Part shown: positions 7,143 through 14,108 of the stretch, piece after piece
Position numbering within the stretch: position 1 is the stretch's first letter
Layout: each line of letters begins with the position of its first letter
Source of the DNA: an uncultured Blautia sp.
GTDB taxonomy: Bacteria > Bacillota > Clostridia > Lachnospirales > Lachnospiraceae
Reading direction: 5' to 3'
Length of the DNA: 18,627 bases
Assembly (NCBI GenBank): GCA_900547685.1
Contig: URHS01000050.1
Coordinates: forward strand, 1 to 18,627
The notes under the pieces: model-generated
What the model was told of the DNA's origin: nothing
Seen by the model: the letters and a program-made list of their open reading frames with translations, nothing else
The model's database searches: none
Program-made: the position numbers and the translations under genes

Positions 7143-8165
7143 ATGAAGAAAGAGCAACGAATAAGAGAAGTCAGAAGAAAAAGAGGAATTTTGTTTGGAA
7201 TTTTAGCAATTTGTATTCTTTGCCTGTCAATTGTTTTAGGCGGAATAAAATTAAAACAGGCCTATGACAGAAAGCAGGAAGAAAAAGCCAGAATAGCAGC
7301 AGAAGAAGAACGTAGAAGACAGCAGGAAGCAGAGGAGAGGCGAAAACTGGAAGAACGATTAAATGTTCAGATTGATATGGACATTTACAGTAAGGCTGCG
7401 ATTGTGAAAGATGTACAGAATAATAAGGTGTTGGCTTCTAAAAATGCAGAAGAAAGAATTTATCCTGCATCTATGACAAAAATACTCACTGCATTGATTG
7501 CCGTGGAAGAACTTTCAGACTTAGAGGAGAAAATCAAAATTCCTGTGGAAGAGGTTTTAGCAGAATATGAAAGAGGTGCTTCTATGGCAGGATTTCAGCC
7601 CGGAGAAGAAGTTTCTGTAAAAGATTTGTTATATGGCTTGATGCTGCCGTCAGGAGCAGAATGTTGTACTGCGTTGGCATGTAAAATATCAGGAAGTGAA
7701 GATGCTTTTGCTGAGAAAATGAATGAGAGGGCAAAAGAACTTGGAATGTTAAATTCTCATTTTGTCAATGCTTCCGGTTTGCATGAAGAAGAACATTATA
7801 CAACTGTGACAGATATGATGCTCTTGTTGGAACAGGCAATTAAAAATGAAACATTTTATAAAATTTTCACCACCCGTTCGTATACAACTGCTCCCACAGT
7901 GGCAGAACCGGATGGAATTACCTTTGAAAGTACTATGTATGATAAAAAATCGTCTTTAGAAGTAACAGACGGAGAAATTTTAGGTGGTAAGACGGGATTT
8001 ACAAAGGCGGCAGGACTGTGCTTGGCAAGTCTGGCAAATGTAGAAGGTCAGGAGTACATTCTAGTGACAGCAGGAGCAGATGGAAACCATAATACAGAGC
8101 CTTTCCATGTGTTGGATGCTGAAAATATCTACAGTCAGATAGGAGCTGCAATTCAAAGTGAGTAA
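7143..8165 (+). CDS. Membrane-anchored D-alanyl-D-alanine carboxypeptidase (peptidase S11, PBP5-like)
   Basis: Enzymes of this family trim the terminal D-Ala from peptidoglycan pentapeptides outside the membrane. The 340-residue protein starts with a basic segment and one hydrophobic helix (about 15-34), probably an uncleaved signal anchor, then an Arg/Glu/Lys-rich helix (42-73) like a stalk, then the catalytic domain. Active-site motifs: Ser110-x-x-Lys113 in PASMTK; Ser170-Gly-Ala172 in LMLPSGAE, where the family usually has Ser-Gly-Asn; and Lys283-Thr-Gly285 in GGKTGFT. The C-terminal beta domain and amphipathic anchor of typical PBP5 are absent, so membrane attachment appears moved to the N-terminus. 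A GGAGAA ribosome site lies just before the ATG. It overlaps the following HAD gene by 8 bases. The enzyme class is firm; exact substrate and symbol (dacA/dacF-like) are not. Confidence 0.92.
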   Translation: MKKEQRIREVRRKRGILFGILAICILCLSIVLGGIKLKQAYDRKQEEKARIAAEEERRRQQEAEERRKLEERLNVQIDMDIYSKAAIVKDVQNNKVLASKNAEERIYPASMTKILTALIAVEELSDLEEKIKIPVEEVLAEYERGASMAGFQPGEEVSVKDLLYGLMLPSGAECCTALACKISGSEDAFAEKMNERAKELGMLNSHFVNASGLHEEEHYTTVTDMMLLLEQAIKNETFYKIFTTRSYTTAPTVAEPDGITFESTMYDKKSSLEVTDGEILGGKTGFTKAAGLCLASLANVEGQEYILVTAGADGNHNTEPFHVLDAENIYSQIGAAIQSE

Positions 8166-8856
8166 AAAAGAAAAATATTGGATAAAAGCAGATAATTTTT
8201 TTCCAAAAGCAGTTGTCTTTGACATGGATGGCTTAATGCTGGATACAGAACGAATTATCAAGTATAGCTGGGATGTGACAGGAGAAAATCTGGGATACGG
8301 AAAACTGGGAGAGAATATAAAAAATACGCTTGGTATGAACAGAGTCCAGAGAAACTCTTATTTTTTAGATAAATATGGGGAAGGTTTTCCTTTAGAGGCT
8401 TTTTTAGATGGATATCATCAAGTCTATCATAACTATGAAAAGGAAAAAGGAATTCCTAAAAAAGAAGGATTGCTTTCCCTTTTAGACTATTTAAAAAAGA
8501 AAGATATTCCTATGGCAGTTGCAACTTCTACACATCAAAAGTATGCGAAAGCTGCACTGAAAGAACAGGGTATTTTTCATTATTTTCAGGAAATTGTAAC
8601 CGGAGACTGTGTGGAATATGGAAAGCCCCATCCGGCTATTTATGAACTGGCGTGCAAAAAATTAAGAGTAGAGCCTTATTTTGCTTTAGCTTTAGAGGAT
8701 TCTTATAATGGAATTATCTCAGCAGGAAAAGCAGAAATGAAAGTGATTATGATACCGGATCTCTTAGAAGATGAAACACCTGTAAAAGAATATTTATATG
8801 GGAAATTAAAGACACTGGAAGATGTGAAAAAATGGATGAACAGAAGTTTCCATTAA
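8158..8856 (+). CDS. HAD-superfamily hydrolase, beta-phosphoglucomutase-like
   Basis: This 232-residue protein is a HAD phosphatase of subfamily I with an alpha-helical cap. Motif I is FDMDGLMLDTE with nucleophile Asp22 and acid/base Asp24; motif II is in VATSTH (Thr123/Ser124); the motif III lysine is Lys156 in YGKPHPAIY; motif IV is ALEDSYNGI (Glu180-Asp181). The pattern resembles beta-phosphoglucomutase or sugar-phosphate phosphatases; the substrate cannot be read from the sequence. The start is GTG at 8158, 12 bases after AGGAG at 8141-8145 and inside the end of the carboxypeptidase gene. The first in-frame ATG falls inside motif I, so GTG must be right or the start lies further upstream. 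The overlap suggests coupled translation. A terminator follows. Confidence 0.88.
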   Translation: MSKKEKYWIKADNFFPKAVVFDMDGLMLDTERIIKYSWDVTGENLGYGKLGENIKNTLGMNRVQRNSYFLDKYGEGFPLEAFLDGYHQVYHNYEKEKGIPKKEGLLSLLDYLKKKDIPMAVATSTHQKYAKAALKEQGIFHYFQEIVTGDCVEYGKPHPAIYELACKKLRVEPYFALALEDSYNGIISAGKAEMKVIMIPDLLEDETPVKEYLYGKLKTLEDVKKWMNRSFH

Positions 8857-8860
8857 GAAT

Positions 8861-8904
8861 GGAGCAGCCTCATTAAGTATCTAATGGGGTTGCTCCTGTT
8901 TTTT
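8861..8904 (+). terminator. Rho-independent terminator after the HAD gene
   Basis: A 15-bp stem, GGAGCAGCCTCATTA (8861-8875) with TAATGGGGTTGCTCC (8882-8896), contains two G-T wobbles and a 6-base loop, and is followed by TGTTTTTT. It begins 4 bases after the HAD stop and ends on the stop codon of the convergent cbiO-cbiK gene. In the minus direction the stem is followed only by a weak T-containing stretch, so it is clearly a plus-strand terminator and only possibly bidirectional. Confidence 0.92.
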
Positions 8905-10564
8905 AATTATCAATAGCCTTTAAATGTTCAATAAAGAGTTTTCGGATACCTGGATATTCTCCTAAACCTTTTAATACAGGCTCTACATCATAGCCTTCCG
9001 CTTTAAATTGACTGTACCAGGAGTCTGGTTCATTGCTTGCCATATCATTTTTTGCATGGTCTCCGGCTACAATCATGAAAGGAGCTAAAACTACCTTTTT
9101 CGGTTGATAAGCGTGAACCATTTTTAACAGACTTTCCATAGTAGGGTAGGCTTCCACAGTTCCCAGAAAAATATTGTCATACCCCTTATCTTTAAAAGTA
9201 TAGTCTAAAGCTGCATAAATTGCGTTTGCGTAGTGAGTAGTTCCGTGTCCCATAAGAACCAAAACTTCGTCTTTGTTTAAGTGTTTAAATTCAGAAGTAA
9301 TGGCATCGATAACAGCCAGATTGTCCTGCTCGCTGGTAAGAAGAGGGTCTCCAAAGGAAATAGAGTGAAACTGTTCCTGAAATGCAAGGGCATCTTCTTT
9401 CATAAGGTCGTTTTCGATACCATTGATAACATGGGTAGGCTGAACCAGTACATCTGTAATACCATCCTGAAGCATTTGTTCCATAGCTTCTTTTACAGTA
9501 CAGATATGTATCCCATCTCTGGAATTTACTTTTTTAATAATCATTTTACTGGTCCATGCACGGTAGAGAGAGTAAGCAGGAAAGGCATCCTGCATATCTT
9601 TTTCAATGGCATCAATGGTGATTTTTCTGGTATCATTGTGACTTGTTCCAAAGCTTACAGCCAAGATTGCTTTTTTTGTTTCTTTTGACACGGTTTTTGT
9701 TCCTCCATAGTGTGTATTTATTTTCACATCTGAGATGTATTTTTCTAAAGTATTTAAGTTTTTCGGAAGTGGGAGAGAGGATTTTAGAATTCCTTTTCTG
9801 CATAAACTTTCAAAAAGCTCCAGTACTGCAGGAGGCTCTAAATTGGTCTGCTTTAAAACACCTCGATTACTGAATACCTGAGCCGGAGTGCCATGCATCA
9901 AAACTTTCCCTTCGTGGAATAATAAAACTTCATCTGCCCATTCATAAGCATAATCTACATCATGAGTTGCCATTAAAACAGTAATGCCATTTTGCGTCAT
10001 CTGGTCTACAATATGGTTTACCATAGTCGTATGCTTAGGGTCTAAAGCAGCAGCGGGCTCATCCAAAATAATAATTTCCGGTTTCATGACAAGAATATCG
10101 GCAATAGAAACCTGCTTTTTCTGTCCACCGCTTAGCGCATGAGTTGGTTTATGACGGAAAGGTGTAATTTCCAGATAATCAATGACTTCTTCGACTTCTT
10201 TTTTTGTTTCTTCTTCCGAATGTCCCAAATTTAAAGGTCCAAAAGAAATTTCCTGATAGACACTGGCTGAAAAAAGCTGATTATCCGGATCTTGAAAAAC
10301 AATTCCGATTTTGCTTCGCAAATCTAAAAGTTCTTTTTTCTTATAAGTAACTTCTTTATTATGGAAGAAAAGTTTTCCCTTTTGTGGCTTTAAAATACCT
10401 GTACAGCATAGAAAAAAGGTAGATTTTCCGCTTCCGTTAGCGCCCATAAATGCGATTTTTTGTCCTTTTTTGATTTCCAGAGAAAGTCCGTTTAAAGAAT
10501 GGCTTTGTTCGTCATCATAAGAAAAATATAAATCTTCCGCTTTTAAAATAATATCTGAATTCAT
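8903..10564 (-). CDS. Fusion of cobalt-transport ATPase CbiO and anaerobic cobaltochelatase CbiK
   Basis: One uninterrupted 553-residue frame encodes two enzymes. Residues about 6-255 are an ECF-type ABC ATPase (CbiO): Walker A GANGSGKST (41-49), Q-loop Gln91 in VFQDPDNQLF, signature LSGGQ (144-148), Walker B IIILDEP (Asp168, Glu169), and switch His201. A linker of about 40 residues follows. Residues about 297-553 match CbiK, which inserts Co2+ into sirohydrochlorin: AILAVSFGTSHNDTR, YRAWTSKMI, VINGIEND (Glu384, the likely counterpart of CbiK Glu89), LMGHGTTHYA (His440) and VAGDHAKNDMAS (His503), the metal-binding histidines. Both halves look catalytically complete. The ATG at 10564 forms an ATGA overlap with the cbiQ stop and has GGAGGAGA 8 bases upstream; an ATG at 10582 would precede that site. 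Cobalt import and use are thus joined. Confidence 0.95.
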   Translation of the reverse strand: MNSDIILKAEDLYFSYDDEQSHSLNGLSLEIKKGQKIAFMGANGSGKSTFFLCCTGILKPQKGKLFFHNKEVTYKKKELLDLRSKIGIVFQDPDNQLFSASVYQEISFGPLNLGHSEEETKKEVEEVIDYLEITPFRHKPTHALSGGQKKQVSIADILVMKPEIIILDEPAAALDPKHTTMVNHIVDQMTQNGITVLMATHDVDYAYEWADEVLLFHEGKVLMHGTPAQVFSNRGVLKQTNLEPPAVLELFESLCRKGILKSSLPLPKNLNTLEKYISDVKINTHYGGTKTVSKETKKAILAVSFGTSHNDTRKITIDAIEKDMQDAFPAYSLYRAWTSKMIIKKVNSRDGIHICTVKEAMEQMLQDGITDVLVQPTHVINGIENDLMKEDALAFQEQFHSISFGDPLLTSEQDNLAVIDAITSEFKHLNKDEVLVLMGHGTTHYANAIYAALDYTFKDKGYDNIFLGTVEAYPTMESLLKMVHAYQPKKVVLAPFMIVAGDHAKNDMASNEPDSWYSQFKAEGYDVEPVLKGLGEYPGIRKLFIEHLKAIDN

Positions 10565-11337
10565 GAAAAAAATCTCCTCCATACAGCAAACAGAAATAGA
10601 GCTGAGTCAAAAAGTATAATGGCAACAATCACTTTCTTTTTCGGAGGCTGGTTTTCTGATAATACGTGAATTGTGTCATCATAACATCTGGCCTCCATAG
10701 AAGCATATAAGCGATTAGAACGTTCAACAGCCCTGATCATTAAAACAGAACCTAACATTCCAAATGATTTTAAAGATGTTTTATAATTTCGGTTTCCAAG
10801 ACGGCAATTTTGTGCTGTGGATAGAGCAGAAGCAGTATCCAAAAGTACGAAAATAAAACGATAAATTAAAAGCATCAATTCTATCAGCAGTTTAGGACAG
10901 TGAAGCTTTTTAAGAACCTGTAAAATATCCGGCATAGGTGTAGTAAAAGATAAAAAATACAAACAGGATACTGCTCCTAAAGCTGTAAAAATAAGCTGTA
11001 CTGCATAAAAAAAAGAGGAATAGCTGGTGGTAATATACCAGTTTCCCACAGGGATAGCAAACATATCCATAGGTGTATGGGTTAAATGAAACATAATCGC
11101 AATAGTACTAAGTAATAAAAAAATAATGGGAGCAGTGAGAAAACGTAAATAACGAGAAACAGGGACCCCACCTTTCTTTACGGTAAGAATCCCTGTAACT
11201 GCTAATACGATACTTGCCACTGCAATAGAACGACTCATTACACAAATACAAAGTGTAATTATTGCAAAGGCAAATTTCTCACCGGCGTTTTCATATCTGA
11301 GTCTGGAATGATAGCAAAGCTTATCAATGACAATCAT
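10561..11337 (-). CDS. cbiQ: Cobalt ECF transporter transmembrane component CbiQ
   Basis: CbiQ is the T (coupling) subunit that links the cobalt-binding CbiM/CbiN to the ATPase CbiO. The 258-residue protein is strongly hydrophobic with about five membrane helices. It has the family's cytoplasmic coupling segment with a MLGSVLMIRAVERSNRLY stretch followed by an ASMEARCYD motif, typical of EcfT/CbiQ (A-R-G/C). The ATG at 11337 has AAGGAG about 8 bases upstream. The gap to cbiN is 26 bases. The stop overlaps the start of the cbiO-cbiK fusion as ATGA, so motor and membrane subunits are translated together. Confidence 0.93.
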   Translation of the reverse strand: MIVIDKLCYHSRLRYENAGEKFAFAIITLCICVMSRSIAVASIVLAVTGILTVKKGGVPVSRYLRFLTAPIIFLLLSTIAIMFHLTHTPMDMFAIPVGNWYITTSYSSFFYAVQLIFTALGAVSCLYFLSFTTPMPDILQVLKKLHCPKLLIELMLLIYRFIFVLLDTASALSTAQNCRLGNRNYKTSLKSFGMLGSVLMIRAVERSNRLYASMEARCYDDTIHVLSENQPPKKKVIVAIILFDSALFLFAVWRRFFS

Positions 11338-11363
11338 AGGAAAACTCCTTTCAAAGAGAAATA

Positions 11364-11666
11364 TTAATTATCGTCTTTCATCCATTTCTTACGTTCTACG
11401 AAACGTCCCATGATGAAAGCAATGATACCTACACCAATTCCTGTCTGGAGACAGAAGAGAAGACTTTCTACTTCTCCCGGAAGTTCTCCACCAATAAGTT
11501 TTTCGAAAATCGGAGTTGCCCATGGTTCGTAGGAAGAGTCTACTTCTTCTACAACTTGGCTTCCGGCATCATCAGAGCCACCGAATTCTGCATCTTTTAA
11601 TGCAAATAATGGAACAAAAGCAATTAAGAAAATTACAAGAATGGCAAGAAGTACTTTCTTTTTCAT
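11364..11666 (-). CDS. cbiN: Cobalt transport protein CbiN
   Basis: This small 100-residue auxiliary subunit of the CbiMNQO cobalt importer is thought to help load metal into CbiM. It shows the family plan: an N-terminal membrane helix (about 4-22), an extracytoplasmic loop containing the AEFGGSDDAGSQ segment typical of CbiN, then a second helix (about 66-87) and a charged cytoplasmic tail. The length matches the family. The ATG lies 1 base after the cbiM stop, with the ribosome site AAAGGAGGG inside the end of cbiM, indicating tight coupling. Confidence 0.93.
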   Translation of the reverse strand: MKKKVLLAILVIFLIAFVPLFALKDAEFGGSDDAGSQVVEEVDSSYEPWATPIFEKLIGGELPGEVESLLFCLQTGIGVGIIAFIMGRFVERKKWMKDDN

Positions 11667-11667
11667 A

Positions 11668-12414
11668 TTATTTTCCCTCCTTTAAGTAACCAATAGCACG
11701 AAGTTCAGGTTTTGCATAAGTTTCTAATCCCTGAATAATCAAAACAGTAATAATACCTTCGATGATAGCCAGAGGTACCTGTGTGGGAGCAAATACTGTA
11801 AGGAATTTACCCATAGCAGCCATAAAAGTGGTATCTGCATTGTGGGCAAGTGCCATCTGTGCTGCAGTAACGCAGTAAGTAAATAAGTCACCTAAAGTTG
11901 CTGCAAGAAAAATAGAAACAACCTTATTTACCTTTGCTTTTTTACATAATACGAAAATTCCGTAGGAAACAAACGGACCTGCAATTGCCATAGAAAAAGT
12001 GTTTGCTCCGATCGTAGTCAGACCACCGTGAGCTAATAAAATAGCCTGAAATAAAAGGACAATCAGTCCTAAAATAGAAACGGCAGAAGGTCCGAACAAA
12101 ATAGCGCCTAATCCTGTTCCGGTCATGTGAGAGCAGCTTCCTGTTACAGACGGAATTTTCAGTGATGAAATTACAAATACAAAAGCTCCTGACATGGCAA
12201 GGAGTGTAATCAGATTTTTATGTTCGGCTAAAGTTTTTTTAATAGATAAAAATCCGGCAACTAAAAACGGAATACATAAAGCACCCCATGCAATACAAAA
12301 GCTGCCTGGCAGATAGCCCTCCATAATGTGCATTGCACTGACATTAGACATTATTCCGAAAGTAAGTGCGAAAATACTTGTCAGTACAAAAAGTCGTTTA
12401 CGTTGTTTACTCAT
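11668..12414 (-). CDS. cbiM: Cobalt ECF transporter substrate-binding component CbiM
   Basis: CbiM is the integral membrane S component that binds Co2+. The 248-residue precursor starts with a signal peptide (about 1-27, ending NVSA), so the mature protein would begin Met-His-Ile-Met-Glu-Gly. This MHIMEGYLP segment is the family signature: the free N-terminus and the second-residue His (His29 of the precursor) ligate the metal. A second conserved His lies in CSHMTGTGLGAILFGP (His96). The remainder is a run of membrane helices. A GAAGGGAGAAG ribosome site precedes the ATG. It is the first gene of the riboswitch-controlled minus-strand operon cbiM-cbiN-cbiQ-cbiOK. Cobalt rather than nickel is supported by the B12 riboswitch and the fused cobaltochelatase. 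Confidence 0.96.
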   Translation of the reverse strand: MSKQRKRLFVLTSIFALTFGIMSNVSAMHIMEGYLPGSFCIAWGALCIPFLVAGFLSIKKTLAEHKNLITLLAMSGAFVFVISSLKIPSVTGSCSHMTGTGLGAILFGPSAVSILGLIVLLFQAILLAHGGLTTIGANTFSMAIAGPFVSYGIFVLCKKAKVNKVVSIFLAATLGDLFTYCVTAAQMALAHNADTTFMAAMGKFLTVFAPTQVPLAIIEGIITVLIIQGLETYAKPELRAIGYLKEGK

Positions 12415-12462
12415 TTTTCTTCTCCCTTCTGATTATAAAAATAGTATGCATTTCTATGCAAT

Positions 12463-12492
12463 AAAAAAACCTGTCCGGTACATACCGACAGG
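12463..12492 (-). terminator. Intrinsic terminator of the cobalamin riboswitch expression platform
   Basis: Read on the minus strand, CCTGTCGGT, the loop ATGT and ACCGGACAGG form a stem of about 9 bp with one bulged G, followed directly by seven T. It lies between the aptamer and cbiM. This is the expected OFF switch: with B12 bound, transcription should stop here before the cobalt transport genes. Its 5' arm can also pair with an upstream segment (see the antiterminator finding). Confidence 0.88.
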
Positions 12493-12593
12493 CTATCAGA
12501 AGAACAAGAGGTTCCAGCGAAATTGATATGCTATGAGCCAACCTGTTCTTACACACGGCCATCGTTCGTAACCTGTGTAAATCGTATGTACAA

Positions 12594-12742
12594 GGCAGGT
12601 CTTCTGACTCAGGCATCATCATTTTATTTCGTCTTCCCAGTTAACTCCAGTGACATAGTGAAATAAAACTTCTCCATTACAGCGGCGTGACCGTGCGAGA
12701 TTTTCACTCAGCTTTCCTATTCTCCTGTAAGCAGGCACCTCG
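12594..12742 (-). ncRNA. Cobalamin riboswitch aptamer
   Basis: Minus-strand RNA leader of cbiM. The hallmarks appear in order: AGGTGCC near the 5' end (12734-12740), a GGAAAGCTGAGTGAAAATC segment, CGGTCACGCCGCTGTAA (ending at 12677), CACTGG, GGGAAG, and the B12 box CTGAGTCAGAAGACCTGCC (12594-12612). Together these match the adenosylcobalamin-riboswitch consensus. A downstream hairpin with TTACACA/TGTGTAA arms (12549-12555 and 12574-12580) is probably the accessory peripheral stem (P13-like) that contacts the aptamer by loop pairing. An intrinsic terminator follows, so the likely mode is transcriptional repression of cbiMNQ-OK by B12. Apparent reading frames across this region are incidental. 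Confidence 0.95.
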
Positions 12743-12761
12743 AACATTCAATTCTGAATTC

Positions 12762-12789
12762 ATTGTAACATACTATCTGATTTTGTCAA
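12762..12789 (-). promoter_or_regulatory. Sigma-A-type promoter for the riboswitch-cbiMNQOK operon
   Basis: On the minus strand, TTGACA (12784-12789), a perfect -35 consensus, is followed after 16 bases by TACAAT (12762-12767), one mismatch from TATAAT. Transcription would start near 12754, about a dozen bases before the riboswitch AGGTGCC, which is a good fit. Confidence 0.85.
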
Positions 12790-12800
12790 TAATCAATAAG

Positions 12801-12829
12801 TTGCACCGAAAACAATTCTGTGCTAATAT
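12801..12829 (+). promoter_or_regulatory. Sigma-A-type promoter for the hemA operon
   Basis: TTGCAC (12801-12806) and TAATAT (12824-12829) are separated by 17 bases, the optimal spacing. Transcription would start near 12836, leaving only about 40 bases of leader before hemA, too short for a riboswitch. It is divergent from the cbiM promoter, with only 11 bases between the two -35 boxes, so one regulator could affect both. Confidence 0.75.
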
Positions 12830-12875
12830 GAAAAAAATTATGTAAAAACAAAAGATTTAGGAGATGGAAGAAGAA

Positions 12876-14108
12876 ATGAGTATTTCCATGGTGGGAATTG
12901 ATTACAACAAAGCGTCTGTAGACGTGCGTGCACAATTTTCCTTTACAAAAAAAAATGCAGTATTAGCGATGGAAAAATTAAAAGAAATTCCCGGAATTTT
13001 AGGCTGCATTATTTTATCTACCTGCAATAGAATGGAGATTTGGGCAAGTACACAGGAAGAATGGGAGGGTTCTCTTTTTAATTTTCTGTGTGAAGAAAAA
13101 GGAAAAAATCCTGAAGAATTTCGCAGATATTTTGTGGAGCGAAAGGAAGGAGAAGCTATTGAGCATCTTTTTTACCTGACAAGCGGCTTAAAATCTCAGA
13201 TTTTGGCAGAAGATCAGATTATTACTCAGGTAAAGGATGCCCTATCCATGGCAAGAGATGTTTATTGTACAGATAATGTCCTGGAAGTTTTGTTTCGCAT
13301 GGCAGTTACTGCTGCAAAACGGGTAAAAACCGAGGTCGTATTTTCCAGAGGTAACAGTTCAGTGATTCATCAGGCCATTCAAAAATTGAGAGAGACAGGC
13401 TACTCTTTAGATGGTATTACCTGTATGGTAATCGGAAACGGTGAAATGGGGAAAGTGGCTGCACTGGCTTTGGCAGAAGCAGGTGCCCATGTGACGGTTA
13501 CGGTGCGTCAGTATCGCAGTGGAATTGTCAGTATTCCAAAAGGATGTGACAGAATTAACTATGGAGAACGTATGGAATTCTTCCCTGCCTGTGATTTAAT
13601 TGTCAGTGCAACAGCAAGTCCTAATTTTACACTTACGAAAGAGCTGATACAGCAGACAGCAACAGGAAAGAGACAGCAGATTTTAATTGATTTGGCAGTC
13701 CCAAGAGATATCGAACCTTCTGTAAAAGAAATAGAAGGTATAACTCTTTATGATATTGACAGTTTTAAAATTGACACAAATTCTCTGGAACTTCAGGAAA
13801 GTATGCAAAAAGCAGCAGAGATATTAAAAGAGCAGATGGAAGATTTTTACTGCTGGTATGACGGAAGAAGTTTAATCCCACGTATTCAGGACATTCAGGC
13901 AGAAGCTGTTCAGGACTTAAATCTGCGTATTCTGAAGATTTTGCGAAAGACGCCTATGGAAGATGAAGACAGGGAAAATTTATTAAATGCCATAGATACA
14001 GCAGCCGGAAAAGTTGTAAGTAAAATGATGTTTGGGCTTCGTGATACTTTGGAAAAAGAAGAATTTTTAAATTGTGTAGAAGGGCTGGAAAAACTTTATG
14101 GAGCGTAA
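12876..14108 (+). CDS. hemA: Glutamyl-tRNA reductase
   Basis: HemA reduces glutamyl-tRNA(Glu) to glutamate-1-semialdehyde with NADPH, the entry to tetrapyrroles by the C5 route. The 410-residue protein has the catalytic Cys50 in ILSTCNRMEIWA, the HLFYLTSGLKSQILAEDQI block (usually GLGEDQI-like; here Ala replaces a Gly), a NADPH-binding VIGNGEMGKVAALAL segment (186-200) and a C-terminal helical dimerisation region. An ATG at 12864 is in frame but touches the TTAGGAG ribosome site; the ATG at 12876 lies 12 bases after it and gives the typical N-terminus MSISMVGIDYN, so I prefer it. It is the first gene of the hem block and overlaps the next gene by 11 bases. Confidence 0.95.
   Translation: MSISMVGIDYNKASVDVRAQFSFTKKNAVLAMEKLKEIPGILGCIILSTCNRMEIWASTQEEWEGSLFNFLCEEKGKNPEEFRRYFVERKEGEAIEHLFYLTSGLKSQILAEDQIITQVKDALSMARDVYCTDNVLEVLFRMAVTAAKRVKTEVVFSRGNSSVIHQAIQKLRETGYSLDGITCMVIGNGEMGKVAALALAEAGAHVTVTVRQYRSGIVSIPKGCDRINYGERMEFFPACDLIVSATASPNFTLTKELIQQTATGKRQQILIDLAVPRDIEPSVKEIEGITLYDIDSFKIDTNSLELQESMQKAAEILKEQMEDFYCWYDGRSLIPRIQDIQAEAVQDLNLRILKILRKTPMEDEDRENLLNAIDTAAGKVVSKMMFGLRDTLEKEEFLNCVEGLEKLYGA

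Noticed and set aside
10565..10582. ATG at 10582 as the start of the CbiO-CbiK fusion
   Set aside because: It lies upstream of GGAGGAGA, which is ideally spaced for the ATG at 10564 that overlaps the cbiQ stop.
12407..12622. Minus-strand frame of 71 residues upstream of cbiM
   Set aside because: It runs through the B12 box, the P13-like hairpin and the terminator of the cobalamin riboswitch, has no ribosome site and resembles no protein.
12864..12875. ATG at 12864 as the hemA start
   Set aside because: It has no gap from the AGGAG site, and the HemA family begins with the MSIS-like segment encoded from 12876.
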